From Sophora flavescens (lineage: Eukaryota; Streptophyta; Magnoliopsida; Fabales; Fabaceae), in the NCBI GenBank assembly GCA_030762895.1, contig CM061070.1, positions 107,490,554 to 107,554,553 on the forward strand: a stretch of DNA of 64,000 nt, read 5' to 3'. The notes beneath the pieces were generated by a model. It did no database searches and was not told where the DNA came from. It saw only the letters and a program-made list of their open reading frames with translations. Positions 32,143-45,177 of this stretch are shown here, piece by piece. Every line of letters begins with the position of its first letter. Positions within the stretch are counted from its first letter, which is position 1. The translations under genes were made by a program, and so were the position numbers.

Positions 32143-34520
32143 GTATCTATTATTTAGTTTCTAAAAGACATTGTCCATTTTTGTTGAACTTAAATGTTAT
32201 TGTTTGATCACTTAAATGACATATTTGATTTGGTTTTGTCATTTTGAATGTTATATATGTTGAGTTATGACATTTGTAAGTGAAGTTTATTTTTCAATGT
32301 TATGAACTTATGTGATATTATTAGTCATAAATTTTTTTTTGATATTGTTTAATATATTATATTAAAAATTAAAATAATATTATTTAATTATAACAGGTTC
32401 AATCACGGTTCAACCTCGGTTGGACCATTGAACCTTGAACCGCTGCCTTCACCGGTTCGATGGCCGGTCCAGTCTTGTAAACCTTGGAAAATACATGCAT
32501 GCCCCAATGATTGCATATTGTACAGGAAAGAGTTTGAAGAGATGCGTGAATGTCCAAGGTGTGGGGTATCACGCTACAAGGTGAAGGATGGCGATTCTAG
32601 TTGTGATGTGGGCACAAAGGGTCCTCCTGCTAAGATGTTATGGTATCTTCCAATAATTTCGAGGTTCAAGCGATTGTTCGCTAATGTAAATGATGCAAAG
32701 AACATTAGATGGCATGCAGATGAGAGGAAATGTGATGGACAGCTTCGCCATCCGGTTGATTCTTTGCAATGGAAGAGAAATGATAGTTTGTTTTCGGATT
32801 TCGGCAATGAGCCCCGAAACCTTACGCTTGGACTTGCTACGGATGGAATGAATCCGTATGGTAACTTAAGTAATATTCATAGTTCATGGCCTGTTCTCCT
32901 GGTAATCTATAACCTACCTCCTTGGTTGTGCAGGAAGCGCAAATACATTATGTTATCTATGATGATTTCGGTTCCAAAACAGCCAGGAAATGACATAGAT
33001 GTTTATCTAAGTCCCTTGATTAAAGACTTAAGAATATCGTGGGATGAAGGTGTTGATGTGATTGACAGGTACTACCATGAGACTTTCAAGATGCGTGTCA
33101 TGTTATTTTGCACCATCAATGACTTTCCAGCATACGGGAACTTGTGCGGGTATAGTGTTAAGGGGCATAAAGCATGCCCTACATGTGAAGAAGGAACATG
33201 ATACCATCAACTGCAACATGGAAGGAAGACAATTTACCTTGGGCATCGGAGATTTCTCGGACCTAATCACCCTTATCGTAGATTGAGAAAAGCTTTCAAT
33301 GGAATTCCGGATAATGAAATTGCTCCGGCGGCCATAACTGGAGAGCAAGTTTATCAACAGGTGAAGGACACTAATGTTATCTACGGGAAGACCCAAAAGA
33401 AGGCTACTGAGAAAAAAAATATGGAAGAAAAGGTCGATCTTCTTTGATCTTCCATACTGGTGCAAGCTTGATATAAGACATTGTATTGATGTGATGCATG
33501 TGGAGAAAAATATGTGTGATAGTGTAATCGGAATGCTTCTCAACATTCAGGGCAAGACAAAAGATGGTGTTTATGCTCGTCTGGATCTAGTTGCGATGGG
33601 TATACGAGAGCAGTTAGCTCCACAGTCAGTAGGTCATAAGAAGACTTATTTACCCCCAGCATGTCATACTTTATCAAAAAAAGAGAAAAGAAGTTTGTGA
33701 GTGTCTACGGGGCGTCAAAGTGCCACAAGGTTACTCTTCAAATGTCAAGAGGCTTGTCTCAATGAAAGATCTCAGATTAATTGGCTTAAAGTCTCATGAT
33801 TGCCACGTCTTGATGCAACAACTACTGCCAGTGGCTATTCTGGACATCTTGCCTAAAAAAGTTAGACACGCCATTACTAGGTTGTGCTTATTCTTCAATG
33901 CTATATGTAGCAAAGTCATTGACACTCAGAAGTTGGATGAGTTTGAAAATGAGGCAGTTATTATCTTGTGCCAATTGGAGATGTATTTTCCCCCTTCATT
34001 TTTTGACATCATGGTTCATTTGACTGTTCATCTAGTAAGGGAGATTAGATTTTGTGGACCCATTTATTTAAGGTGGATGTATCCAGTTGAGCGATACATG
34101 AAGATCTTGAAAGGGTATGTGAAGAATCCACACCGTCCTAAAGCATCTATTGTTGAAAGGTATGTTGCAGAAGAAGCTAGTGAGTTTTGTCAGACTATGT
34201 GTCAGAAACGGAACCTGTAGGGCTTCCTAAGTCTCGTCATGAGGGAAGATGTGATGGTAAGGGTACACGAGGAATTACTGTCAAGAGCATGGGTCGAGAG
34301 GAAGTGCTTCAAGCACATTTGTATATATTGAATAACACTGACGAGGTTGAACCTTACTTACGTGATCACAAAAGCATTGTCAAGGAAAATTACCCTCAAA
34401 TGAATGAAAAATGGTTGTTGAACAAGCATAACAAAACTTTCTTAAACTAGTTTAAATAAAATATTGCAATTGATGGTACCGCTTCTAATACATTAAAATG
34501 GCTAGCACAGGGGCCTAACT

Positions 34521-35095
34521 TTGATGTCATATGTTGGAGTGGATATGATATCAATAAGTTTTCCTTCTATACAAAGTCCCGGGATGACAAGAGTACCATG
34601 CAAAACAGTGGGGTTATGGTCGTGGCTGAGTCCATGCACTTCTCTAGTTCAAAAGATACAAACCCTGTTATGGCATCCGTATCTTACTTTGGAGTCATTG
34701 AAGAGATTTGGGAGGACGATTACACTAAATTTAGAGTGCCCATTTTTAAATGTAAGTGGGTCGACAGTAACAACAGTGTACAAACTGATGAGTTGGGATT
34801 TACATTGGTGGACCTTGACAAGGTAGGTTATAAGGAAGAGCCTTTCATCATGGCATTCCAAGCAAAACAAGTGTTTTATATCAGTGATCCTTCTAACAAA
34901 AGGTGGTCAGTGGTTCTCCAAGGAAAAAACATACATAATGGTAGTGAGGAAAATCAAGATTCAACTCTTGATATTTTTTATACTCCTTCTTTCTCAACAC
35001 GGGTGTCTACTTTCAATGAGGAAAATGAAGTGGACGATATACATGCCACTTGTGATGATCCTCAGGAAGGGTTATGGGAGAACATTACTACTTGA
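34521..35095 (+). pseudogene. CACTA transposase C-terminal DUF4216 region
   Basis: The plus frame from 34598 encodes SYFGVIEEIWEDDYTKFRVP, then IFKCKWVDSNNSVQTDELGF and the region QAKQVFYISDPSNKRWSVVL, the DUF4216 pattern that follows DUF4218 in plant TNP2 proteins. It ends in an acidic tail at 35095. It is separated from the DUF4218 part by a stop at 34448 and a frame change near 34598. In intact elements it is the C-terminus of TNP2; no independent role is known to me. Confidence 0.8.
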
Positions 35096-35324
35096 CCATA
35101 GTGTAAGTTATGTTTACAGTTATATTTATAAGTTATCCTTATAAGTTATGCTTATAAGTCATATGTATTTATGAGTTATATTTATAAGTTATGTTTATAA
35201 GTGTTGTTTAAAGTCATATTTACAAGTTTTGTTTTTCTTGATATTTACAAGTTAAATTAAGTTATGTTCGATATAACCCAATTCTTACTGACAGTACGTT
35301 TTTTTTGTGTCTAAATAGGCATAC

Positions 35325-37198
35325 ATGGCTGATCACGAGGACACCCCTCCTTCGCGCAACTAGTCGGATACCCCGCCTAAACGTAAAAAGGGTAGAGGTG
35401 CCACATGGTTAAGGAATTTGATCGTCAATCGTGGTGCTAATCAAAGGATACAGATCCAGTTTGATGAACGTTGCAAGCCTGTAGGGCCAATGGCTGATCA
35501 GTTTCACAGTTTTGTGGGCTTCGTTGCTCGAAGCAAGACTAGTATTTTTATTGAGGATTGGGACCATGTACCGGAGAGTGTGAAGGATCAGATATGGGAT
35601 AGCATCATGGTATCTATACTTTTAATGTCTTTTTATTTATTTATTTTATTTAACCATATTAACATCATACACTAATTTCTCCATTTTGTTGTGTAATATA
35701 GCTCACCTTTGAAGTGTCCAATACCGAGCATATGAGGAGGACATGGATAAAGTATGCGGGTGAGTGTTGGGGGCAATTTAAGGCGGACCTGGGAAGATAC
35801 TACATATTCGGGGAGCGTGACAAGTCCCCACTTGAAACATACTCATTTCTTGACCAGGAGACTTGGGATCGTTTTGTTCAGTCCCGACATGAGCCTTCCC
35901 ACTAGGTTAAATTAATTGAGTCATCTATTAATTTAATTAATTTTATTAATTTACGTAATACGGTTGTCTGTCATTTATAACAAATGAAAAGGAAAAAGGT
36001 GCAAGACATCCAGAAAAATAATGTCAACCCCCATGTCATGGCTCGTGCAGGATATGATAGTCTTAATAAAAAAAAATGATGGAAGAGGAAAAGAAAAGAC
36101 TCCAGGAAGAAGCATCTCAGGCTAATCCTAATGCTGAAAACCTTCCAGAAGTTGTTGATCCACCTTCAACCCCACGCCATAAGTCATGGAAGAGAGGCTG
36201 ACTAAGAAAATCGAGACAATATACAACAGAGGAGACACGTCGGGTAGCTGAGAAGATTGTAAGTTTATTTTGAATTCTAATTGTAATCTTAACAATCTTA
36301 TCCATTGTCTTACACAAATTAATGTGACATTCTATATGTTGTAGGATTCCTTGGACGAGCAGGCCACTCAAGGAAGTTTTGTGCCTAAAGGACGCAAAGA
36401 TATTTTGGCTACTGCGATTGGTAAGCCAGACCACCCTGGCTGTGTCATTGGTGTTGGATGGGGCATTGACATTCGCCAATACCATGGTTCATGTTCACAC
36501 CATCACCTTAGGGAAGATGTAGATCGAGAACAGCTAAAACGGGAGATTGCAGATGAGCTTAGACGAGAGATTGCCCAGTAGATGTAAACTTTTGCTATTT
36601 CCCAGCAAAATACCAGTGTCTCACCCTTTGTCCGTGTGAGCACCAAGGGGTCATGCGATTCTCCTCATCAGCCTGATGACATGGAGGAGGATCCTGACAT
36701 GTGTGAGCTATATGTTGATGATAATCATGACCACTTAGTGGCATTTGGGAGGGCACACAATTTGGGAAATACCTTACACAACCGGACATTAGGAAATGAT
36801 GAGGTGAGGGTGGTGGTTGAAGATATTCGAGATGTTGTTGCTCGAGTCCTTGTGCCCACTGAGGATGTTCAAATAGTAGGCCAGGCCCTCGGTAATTTCA
36901 TCTCTTGGCCGAGAAGACTTCCGAGGTTTTTGTTTCAGCCAAGGTATTCAATTACTTGTATTTTCTATATTTACAATTGAAATAATTTAATTGTGTTTAG
37001 TAATGCTTTTTTGTTGTTTAGGATTTTGAAAAGGATGTTCCACCCAAAAAGTCTCAGCTGGGAAGACCTGTGAAGTCTTCTTCTGGCAAGGTATTCATAT
37101 AATCAATCAATTACTTACAATTGAATTAACTTAATCATGTTCACTAATGTTTTATCTTTGTTGATTAGGGTATCAATGAGGGGGATCACTCTGATGCT
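35325..37198 (+). pseudogene. CACTA second gene (TNPA / Transposase_24-like), 5' part
   Basis: An ATG at 35325 begins an acidic leader broken at once by a TAG (35361). Then come exon-like pieces with usual splice spacing: 35418-35610 (TWLRNLIVNRGANQRIQIQF, AFVARS-like block), 35702-35903 (RRTWIKYAGECWGQFKADLG), 36351-36581 (KGRKDILATAIGKPDHPGCV, then VGWGIDIRQYHGSCSH and a coiled Arg/Glu tail) and 36636-36920. This resembles the plant Ptta/En/Spm Transposase_24 ORF that supplies the subterminal-repeat-binding TNPA function. It runs on into the Ulp1-like part after the LTR insertion at 37199-47333. Confidence 0.7.
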
Positions 37199-37740
37199 TG
37201 TAACACCCCGGTTTTTACTGTTCTTCAATAACAGTAAATATATATGTTTATTCTATTTTATTTTGATTGATTAATTATCTGGATAATTATTTTTTTAATT
37301 TATTTTATGTGGTTTAGTTTGAGTAATTTATTAAGTGCGTTAGCATTGCTTTATTTCAGTGCAAGCACGTTTACTAGACAATAATGTTATGTTATTGTCA
37401 CTATTAGTATTTGTTTAGAAAAATATTTTAAATGATATGATTGAAATAAAATTATTTTCGTATTTTACTCTATTTAATTTTAGATTTGAAAATAAATTGG
37501 TTTGACATTAATTGTAGATTAAATGTTGGACCATGGATTTTCTTAGTTGATTAATTCAACTATCAATGTCTACTTTATTTCAAATTTTGAAAGTATATAT
37601 TTGTCACCCTTTATTTTTATATTCAAAAATCAAAAACGTGTTTATTTTTAGGCTTAATATTTATCACTCATTTTGTACCTCTCACTAACTAAAAGAGAAA
37701 AACAACTTCTCTCTCCTATTTCTACATCAGATCACGATAC

Positions 37741-37773
37741 CCCCCCCCCCCCCCACACACACACACACACACA
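37741..37773. repeat. (C)n(CA)n microsatellite
   Basis: About 14 C residues followed by nine or ten CA units, within the leader-like part of the long LTR. Confidence 0.95.
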
Positions 37774-39181
37774 CTCTTTTCTTTCTTTTTCTTCCTGATA
37801 CTTTCTTCTTCTTCCTCCCTTCAACCTCATCTCTCTCCACTTCAACTATTCCTCCACCCTCCCTCTTACTCACAGCCGCACGCCGCCACCGGAGAGGACG
37901 TCGTCCGGTCACTTCTCGTAGAGGAGAAGACCACCATGCGTGACATGAGTTCCAACCGTTCGCTCCTTCGATCATCATAGCATCGCCATCGCGGTGCACC
38001 GCCATCTACTGCCGCGGTAACACATCAGGGTTGTCCTACCACCGTGCCTAGTAGGGAGCCTCACCTACGACCGGTTGGTTTCTTCCTAAACTGTTGTAGC
38101 AGCGTAAAAAAGTGAAGCTCCGCCGCTGCTCCGTCGTGCCGCCACCGTAACCACCACCTTCAGCCACCATGTTCTCTCTTCTTCTTCACTTTGGGTAAGC
38201 GTTTTAACCCTATTATTTTCTATTTTGTAAAACCCCAAATCAGTTTGCAAAAGCCTAAACCCTAGCTCTTTGAAATCTGTTTGGAATTCTGAAATTTAAC
38301 CTTGTTTGGTGAAATTGGGACTATGAATTTATGTTTTCCTAAGCCAATTTCATTGTTCTTAGGATAGATTGAATTTTCCCCAAATTTTGTGTTATGAACC
38401 CTAAGCCCCAAATCTGTTTTTCTTTGAAAATGGCTCTGTTTTGTGAAATTAAGTGTTTAGATCAACTTAGAGTGCGTGTTTGATGATGGGTAGTTGATTT
38501 CTTGATTTTCTGGTTGTTGCAAATTGTTTGGATTCTCTCGCTGGGATGTTGGTTGTGATTGTCATGCTTGGAGAAGCCTGATTTGCCTTACTTGGAGAAG
38601 CCTGATTTGCCTTATTGGCAGCTTACAGAAGTCACCTGCACACATTTCGAGGTGTCAAAGGAACCCGAGGGATCATTGAGAAGGAAACGAATCATTGAAT
38701 GCGTTGAGAGGATATTTTTCTGGTCTACAAAGGTAAAGGGAGTTTACCTGAAGAGTTTTAGTAGTTACATACTTATTGTCGTGGTTGAATGTATGTTAAT
38801 TTTTAAATCTTTGTAATGATGTCTTGCTTGAATTGTTTAGAGTTTGATTGGAGTTTTAATGTTATTGTTTGTTAATTATATTACTGTTTTGCTTGACTGT
38901 GATTGGCTGATGGCATGACACTGGTCATTGCTTGTTAATCAAGATTAAGACCTTAAAGTACCTTAACTCAAATATCGAAAAAGTGGTGTTTTGTTTTCTT
39001 TGGAAAAATGAGAAGAAAATCCTAAATGATGAAAGTGTGAAGATAGAACAAAGTTAGGAAAGAAAGAAAATGGGAAATATCAAAATTTATGAAAAGGTTT
39101 AAAGAATTTTTAAAAAGAAAAATCTTTTGAAAACAAAGATTTTCTTTTAGGTTTTACCAAAAGTTGTTCAAAAATGGAAAC

Positions 39182-39390
39182 ACTTAAAATATATGAACTG
39201 AATATTTGTTCTATTTATTTCCATTCCAATATGCAATATATATACACTTGACAATGAGATAGGAAACCTGATTCCTAGATAACAATAACCATCTATACAA
39301 AGTCCTAGGAGAAATATACAAAGAATGAGACTCCACCGTCCACACCGTCCACATTAATTCACCGTCCATATATATTAATTATATTTAACA
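39182..39390 (-). repeat. 3' LTR of the copia element
   Basis: Starts ACTTAAAATATATGAACTG and ends ATATTTAACA on plus. It differs from the right LTR by a handful of substitutions. Confidence 0.9.
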
Positions 39391-39399
39391 CTCCCCCTT

Positions 39400-42300
39400 A
39401 AGTTGGAGCATATATGTCTGATGCAACCAGCTTGTCACATATATATGCTATTCTAGGACCCCGTAAAGACTTAGTCATTATATTTGCAAGCTGATCTCTA
39501 GTACCCACAAAGGAAGTCTTAATGATGCCCGTGAGGATCTTTTCCCGTATGAAGTGACAATCAACTTCTATATATGCTTGGTCCTTTCATGAAAGATAGG
39601 ATTCGAAGAAAGATATAAAGCTGATTGGTTATCACAAGCAAGTTCCATAGGACCTATCTCACAAAACTTCAATTCTTGGAGCAAATATTTTAGCCATAGA
39701 AGTTCGCAAGTAGTATTAGCCATAGCACGATACTCTGCTTCTGTGTTTGATTTTGCAACAACAGTCTACTTCTTACTTTTCCATGAAATCAGGTTACCTC
39801 CAATAAACACACAGTAGCCTGAAGTGGACCTCCTATCAGCAGCATCGTCTGCCCAATCTGCATCTGTATACCCGATGATATTAGTATGACCCCTGTCCAT
39901 ATAAACAATCCATTTTCTAGGTGATCCCTTGATATATCTTAGGATCCGGACAACTGCATTCCAATGACTATCACATGGTGAGTTGAGAAACTGACTTACA
40001 ACACTGACCGGAAAAGCAAGGTCTGGTCGAGTCATGATGAGATAATTTAACTTCCCAACTAATCTTCTATATCTGCCTGGGTCAGGATAGGGCTCCCCCT
40101 CATTAGGTGGAAGCTTTACATTTGGGTCCATAGGAGTATCAACAGGTTTACAATCTAGCATCCCTGTTTCTTCTAGAATGTCAAGGGCATATTTCATGAG
40201 AAATAGCAACACCTGTTCTTGATTGGGCTACTTCAATCCCAAGAAAGTAACGTAATCCTCCAAGATCTTTGGTTTGAACAAGTTTGAATAAGTGTTGCTT
40301 CAACTCCTTAATGCCTTCTTGATCATCACCTGTAATAACAATATCATCCACATACACCACAAGATAAATACGTTTATTCAAGGATGAGCATTTAAAGAAT
40401 AGAGAATGATCAGCCTCGCAACGAATCATGCCAAATTGCTAGATAACTTTACTGAACTTCCCAAACCAAGCGCGAGGTGACTGTTTTAAGCCATACAAGG
40501 ACTTTTGTAATCTGCAAACAAGATCTGACTCCCCCTGAGCAACAAACCCAGGTGGTTGCGCCATATAGATCTCCTCCTCCAGATCACCATGTAAGAATGC
40601 ATTTTTAATATCCAGCTGATATAAAGGCCAGTGTTTCATGGCAGCCATAGACAAGAACAAACGAACAGATGCCATCTTAGCAACGGGAGAAAAAGTATCA
40701 CCATAATCCAGACCATAGATCTGAGTGTACCCCTTTGCTACCAGTCGGGCTTTCAAGCGATCCACCTGCCCATTAGGACCAACTTTAACAGTAAACACCC
40801 ATCGACAACCAACGACTGATTTCCCAACAGGAGGGGAAACAAGGGTCCATGTATGATTAGATTCCAAAGCCATCATCTCATCAATCATTGCCTGTCGCCA
40901 ACCTGGATGAGATAGTGCTTCCTGAACATTCTTAGGAATGGTAACAGATGACAAGGCAGATACAAAGGCAAAATGGGAAGGAGATAATCGATGGTAACTC
41001 AGAAAATTGTAAATGGGATGAGGATTAAGAGTAGAGCATGTACCTTTACGAAGGGCGATAGGTAAGTCAGCGGAAGTGTCAGGTTGGACCGTAGTGGGAG
41101 AAGCGTTTGGAGCAGGAGCTGAATCATGAAGATCAATAGTAGGTATGTCCTCCGGAGCGGTAGGAACTCAACGCTCACAAAATTTACCATATCGTCGCAA
41201 TGGACGATCATCCTGTGGTGATGGAGCATCACAAAGAGGAAGGGGCAGGACCTGAGATGGAGTGGAGTCGGATGAGCTGAGGTGTCAAAGAAAAAACGTA
41301 TCCTCAAAGAATGTAACATCTGCGGATACATAAAAGCGATGTGTGTAAGGAGAATAACATCGATATCCCTTCTGCACTCGAGAATATCCAAGAAAGATGC
41401 ATTTAATAGCTCGTGCAGACAATTTATCACTACCTGGAGAGAGGTCATGGACAAAACAGGTGGAACCAAACACACGAGGGGGAACATTATAAAGGGGATC
41501 TTTAGGAAATAAAAGAGAGGGAGGAATTTTATTACCCAAAACAGAGGATGGCATGCGATTTATCAAATAACAGGTAGTAAGAACAGCATCCCCCCAAAAC
41601 TTCAAGGTTGCATTGGCATTTATTAAAAGAGTTCGGGATGTATCAACAAGATGACGATGTTTGTGTTTAGCGACACCATTTTGTTTTGGTGTGTGAGGAC
41701 AACTAGACTGATGTATGATGCCATGAGAACTCAAGAAGGATTTAAAAGATGTAGAGAAATATTCTTTTGCATTATCACTGCGCAAAATATGAATTGTTTT
41801 TCCAAACTGATTCTTTATTGTGGAACAAAAGGTTTGAAAAACATCAAATAGCTGAGAACGATCTTTCATTAAAAATAACCAGGTACATCTTGAAAAATCA
41901 TCAATGAAAGTAACATAGTACCTATGTCCTGAAACAGTAGTAACACGACTGGGACCCCAAACATCAGAATGGATAAGATCAAAAGGGGGCCTAGTTCGAT
42001 TATTGACACTACTAGGAAAAGAGGCTCTAACATGTTTTCCAAGCTGACATGACTCGCAGTTCATGGTTTTCAAATGTGAGAGATGAGGGACCATCGGTTT
42101 TAACTTGTCCAAACTTGGATGACCTAGACGACGATGAAGGAGATCAGCAGAACCTGAAACAGCGCATATGGTGGAAGATGAAGGTTGGAGGTAGTAGAGA
42201 CCTCGTGATTCAGATCCAGCTCCAATCGTCTCTCCCATGCTCCGGTCGTGTATAAAAAAGGAATCCGAGTTAAAGGTAATGGAACAGTTTAAAGTGCGAG

Positions 42301-43531
42301 TAATTTTGCTAATAGAAATTAAATTAAAAGGACACTCAGGCACAAACAAGACTGAATTCAAAGGTAAGGAAGGAAGAGGTGAGGCTTGTCCAATACCAGC
42401 GGCCTGTGTCTTAAACCCATCGGCAAGGGTTATATGGTGAGCAGTTTTAGGGAATGACAGTTTAGAGAAAAGAGAAGGATTACCAGCTAAGTGATCAGAA
42501 GCACCAGAGTCAAGAATCCAGGATCCAACAGATGCAGATTGAGAGAGACAAACTGTAGAATTACCAGTGTGAGCAATGGTGGCCGAAGAAGAAGCCTGTT
42601 GAGTGGCTTTAAACTGAAGGTACTCCTGATATTCATTGGCAGTCAAAAGGTGATCCTTCTTGGGCTCAATCTTGTGTTCAACAATAGGTTCATGAGACTG
42701 AGCTATATTAGCGGTTTTATTTGGGAATCCATGTAGGGAGTAGCACCTATCTTGAGTGTGTCCATCTCGCTTACAATACGAACAATAAAGGTTACCTCGG
42801 CCACCTCTGCCACGACCACCACCTCTATGGCCATGAGTATGACTCCGACCCCCTCGGTTGGTTGAGTTTGAGATAAAAATCGAAGACTCTGATCCTGTGT
42901 GAGAATCAACTCCAATGGTAGTTGCTGGGGAAGGAACTCGAAGTAATCGATCAATGAAGTCCTCCACAGTAGGAATATCTGGATTGGTCAAAGTTTGATT
43001 TCGAACAGATTCAAAGTCTTTGTGAAGGCCATGAAGAACAAAAACCATAAGCATGTTATCCAGCTTATCCGACATCTTTTTTGCATCATCATTCACTAGC
43101 ATCAATTTGACTTCCTCACAAATGTATTGTGCCTTGTTCAAATAGGAGGGCAAGTCAAGATCAGACATCTGCATTGTTGCCAAATTATGAATTGTCTCAT
43201 ATAGTCATTGTATGTCATTAGCATAAATAGTTTGAGCCTTCTTCTAGATCTCGCAACATGTTTTGTATGGACGAAAATGCACCATTAACCTTGGTTCAAT
43301 GGACTGCCACAACAATGATACAAGTTGATAATCAGCCCGTTGCCATTCTTCTTTCTCAGTTGTAGCAATATCAGCAACCTTTTTGGTGAGATGATTAGAC
43401 AAACCCTGACCCAGAAACCATACCTCAACAGCATCACACCAACTCACATAATTCTTACCATTCAACTTCTCGGAAGTAATGGTGGGGGACCCAGAAAAAG
43501 CAAAGGAAACCAAACTTTTCTTTGCTGCCAT
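39400..43531 (-). pseudogene. Copia gag-pol, inactivated
   Basis: Gag starts at ATG 43531 (UBN2-type ...TSEKLNGKNYVSWCDAV) and meets a stop at 43244, with another nearby. From 43183 the frame resumes: zinc knuckle CSYCKRDGHTQDRC, protease WILDSGASDH, integrase with the HHCC zinc region (HRRLGHPSL ... CESCQLGK) and core (HSDVWGPSR, DNAKEYF). At the expected third catalytic Glu of the integrase (QNGVA-motif) a Lys is seen. A stop at 41285 precedes the linker; reverse transcriptase follows at 40954-40439 (LDIKNAFLHGDLEEEIYM) and 40429-40181 with the catalytic YVDD, then RNase H (40212 to about 39400) with a stop at 39766. It is unable to make a working polyprotein. Confidence 0.92.
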
Positions 43532-43964
43532 GGAAGAGCTTTAGTGAACAAACCAAAAGAATACAAAAATACTCACTAAAAAACTTAAAAAGACACCAAA
43601 CAGGGGCCAAACAGTAGACCCGGACACCAAACAGGGGCAAGACAGAACCGGGAGGAGACGACGAACACGGCGGTACAATCGGCTGCGGAAAAGTCGGCCG
43701 GGAAGGTGGCGCGTGGATCACACGCGCCGGAAAATGGAGAATTTGACGGTGGCGCGTGAGGGCGTGTGGAGGCGAATATGGAGGCGGCGCTCGGTGGGAC
43801 TTCCGGTCGGCGACTTCCGAGGTGGTTGCCGGTGTTACTCCGGTCACCGGACAACTAAAAATGATGGGTCAGCACTATAGCTGAACCCCAAACAACACGA
43901 TGGGTCAGCACTGTAGCTGAACCCCAAACAACACTAACCAAGAACAAAGAGAGCTCTGGTACCA

Positions 43965-44174
43965 ATTTAAAATATATGAACTGAATATTTGTTCTGTTTA
44001 TTTCCATTCCAATATGACAATATATATACACTTGACAATGAGATAGGAAACCTGATTCCTAGAGAACAATAACTATCTATACAAAGTCCTAGGAGAAATA
44101 TACAAAGAATGAGACTCCACCATCCACACAGTCCACATAAATTCACCATCCATATATATTAATTATATTTAACA
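43965..44174 (-). repeat. 5' LTR of the copia element
   Basis: Starts ATTTAAAATATATGAACTG and ends ATATTTAACA on plus. The primer-binding site lies directly inside it. Confidence 0.9.
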
Positions 44175-44427
44175 GAAACATTTAGAGAAAATGCTCTCTT
44201 TGATAAATCTATTTACAAGAGTTTTGTATTTGGTTCTAAGTTGAGAAAAAGTTTTAAGCGGTTTCCTAAGTTTTCTGAAAATGGATTTCTAAAAGCAAAC
44301 AGTTTTAGTGAAATAGTATTTCTAAGAACGAAAAGTATTTATGACACAAAAATTTAGAAACTCTTGAACTTTTGTTTTTCGATTTAGTTTTCACTGAACG
44401 AAAACCTCTGGAAAGAGAGTGAAAATG

Positions 44428-44640
44428 AAAGGATCTAGTGCTCCGTATTGACGGGCTAGAGTTCTTGATTTGAGTTTTGAGTAAAAGAAAGGACCAAGTG
44501 CTCCGGATTGACGGGCTAGAGTTCTTGTTTTGAGTTTTGAGAAAGTAGAAAGGACCTAGTGTTCTGAATTGAAGGGTTAGAGTTCCTATTCTAGTTTCGA
44601 GGAAATATAGAACCTAGAATTCCGAGACGTCGGACTAGTG
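44428..44640. repeat. Tandem repeat of about 61 bp inside the long LTR
   Basis: Three and a half copies of a unit beginning GAAAGGAYCNAGTGCTCCG, with ATTGACGGGCTAGAGTTC, decay from left to right. The first two are nearly alike; the third and fourth have diverged. Confidence 0.85.
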
Positions 44641-45177
44641 TTATGTTGTGAAGGAAATTGTGAATCATGGATTTTATTGATAAAATCCTATGTGAGTATT
44701 AAAGTTTAATTTAATACTTGATTTAAAAGTAGTTGAGAGCGTAAGCCTTGACGAGGAAAGAATGATGCAAAAAATAAAAATGAAAATGAGAACACCTTGT
44801 TTAACATGCATAGTCAGACTTTTATGCCGTTGTGGCAGACGTGCCATTGTGTATTCGAGCTACAGTTTCACAAAGGGTGAAATGACAAACTGAATAGTTA
44901 CGGACCAAAGATGGCTCCTTTAGTTTTTGGGTCTTCAGGGACATTCGGGTTCGAACTCCACGAAATGCTTAGGGCTTTGCAACCTCTTGTCGTGGAAATC
45001 GGCTACCGTGCTCGAAATGTACTCAATCAGGAACTATTCTGTATTATTTAGGTGAGATGCGATACCCTAGAAAAATTCGGGATCGGACCTAAATTGAGAG
45101 GTCGGCCCAAAACGCGCGAGACAATTGTGTTATGGGCATTATCGCGATCCTATCATGCTCGACGAAGGGAAGTTAGG

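Larger units (their letters stand above)
27622..32486 (+). mobile_element. hAT transposon inserted in the CACTA transposase gene
   Basis: The ends TAAGGTTTACAAAACCGGC and, from the right, CAAGGTTTACAAGACTGGAC form short inverted repeats. An exact 8-bp duplication, GAAAATAC (27614-27621, 32487-32494), is the hAT signature. Subterminal CCGGTT/AACCGG words crowd both ends (27633-27800, 32395-32475). The plus strand carries a BED-finger hAT transposase, broken by frame changes. A second hAT-like element sits at 27906-29044. The related 497-bp element at 51699-52195 has the same CCGGTT style and could be a deletion derivative of this family. Confidence 0.92.
27036..34450 (+). pseudogene. CACTA TNP2-type transposase, split by a hAT element
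   Basis: The frame opens near 27041 with DRGWMNARRTSDEYENG, the transposase-associated domain, which continues after a frame change as EEIREHLICKGIFKSYTIW and IWHGELLDG. At 27621 it is interrupted between codons KKI and HACPNDC by the hAT element, and resumes at 32495 with the Transposase_21/TNP2 domain (HACPNDCILYRKEFEEMREC, PRCGVSRYK, WHADERKCDGQLRHPVDS, DWNEG-like region, GHKACPTCEEGT). Further on, 33374-33700 and 33720-34220 carry DIRHCIDVMHVEKNMCDSVI and the DUF4218 domain (IYLRWMYPVERYMKILKGYV). Stops or frame changes at about 27170, 33199, 33445 and 33698 inactivate it. The protein would have cut the element's ends. Confidence 0.85.
39182..44174 (-). mobile_element. Complete but decayed copia retrotransposon
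   Basis: Two LTRs of about 210 bp (39182-39390, 43965-44174) in the same orientation are flanked by GAAAC (39177-39181, 44175-44179). The minus strand is sense: the primer site TGGTACCAGAGC (43953-43964) adjoins the right LTR and the purine tract CTTAAGGGGGAG the left. The order gag, protease, integrase, reverse transcriptase, RNase H is that of Ty1/copia. The LTRs begin TG on minus but end AAGT/AAAT rather than CA. Very similar LTRs and an intact duplication suggest a young insertion, yet its genes carry several stops. Confidence 0.95.
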
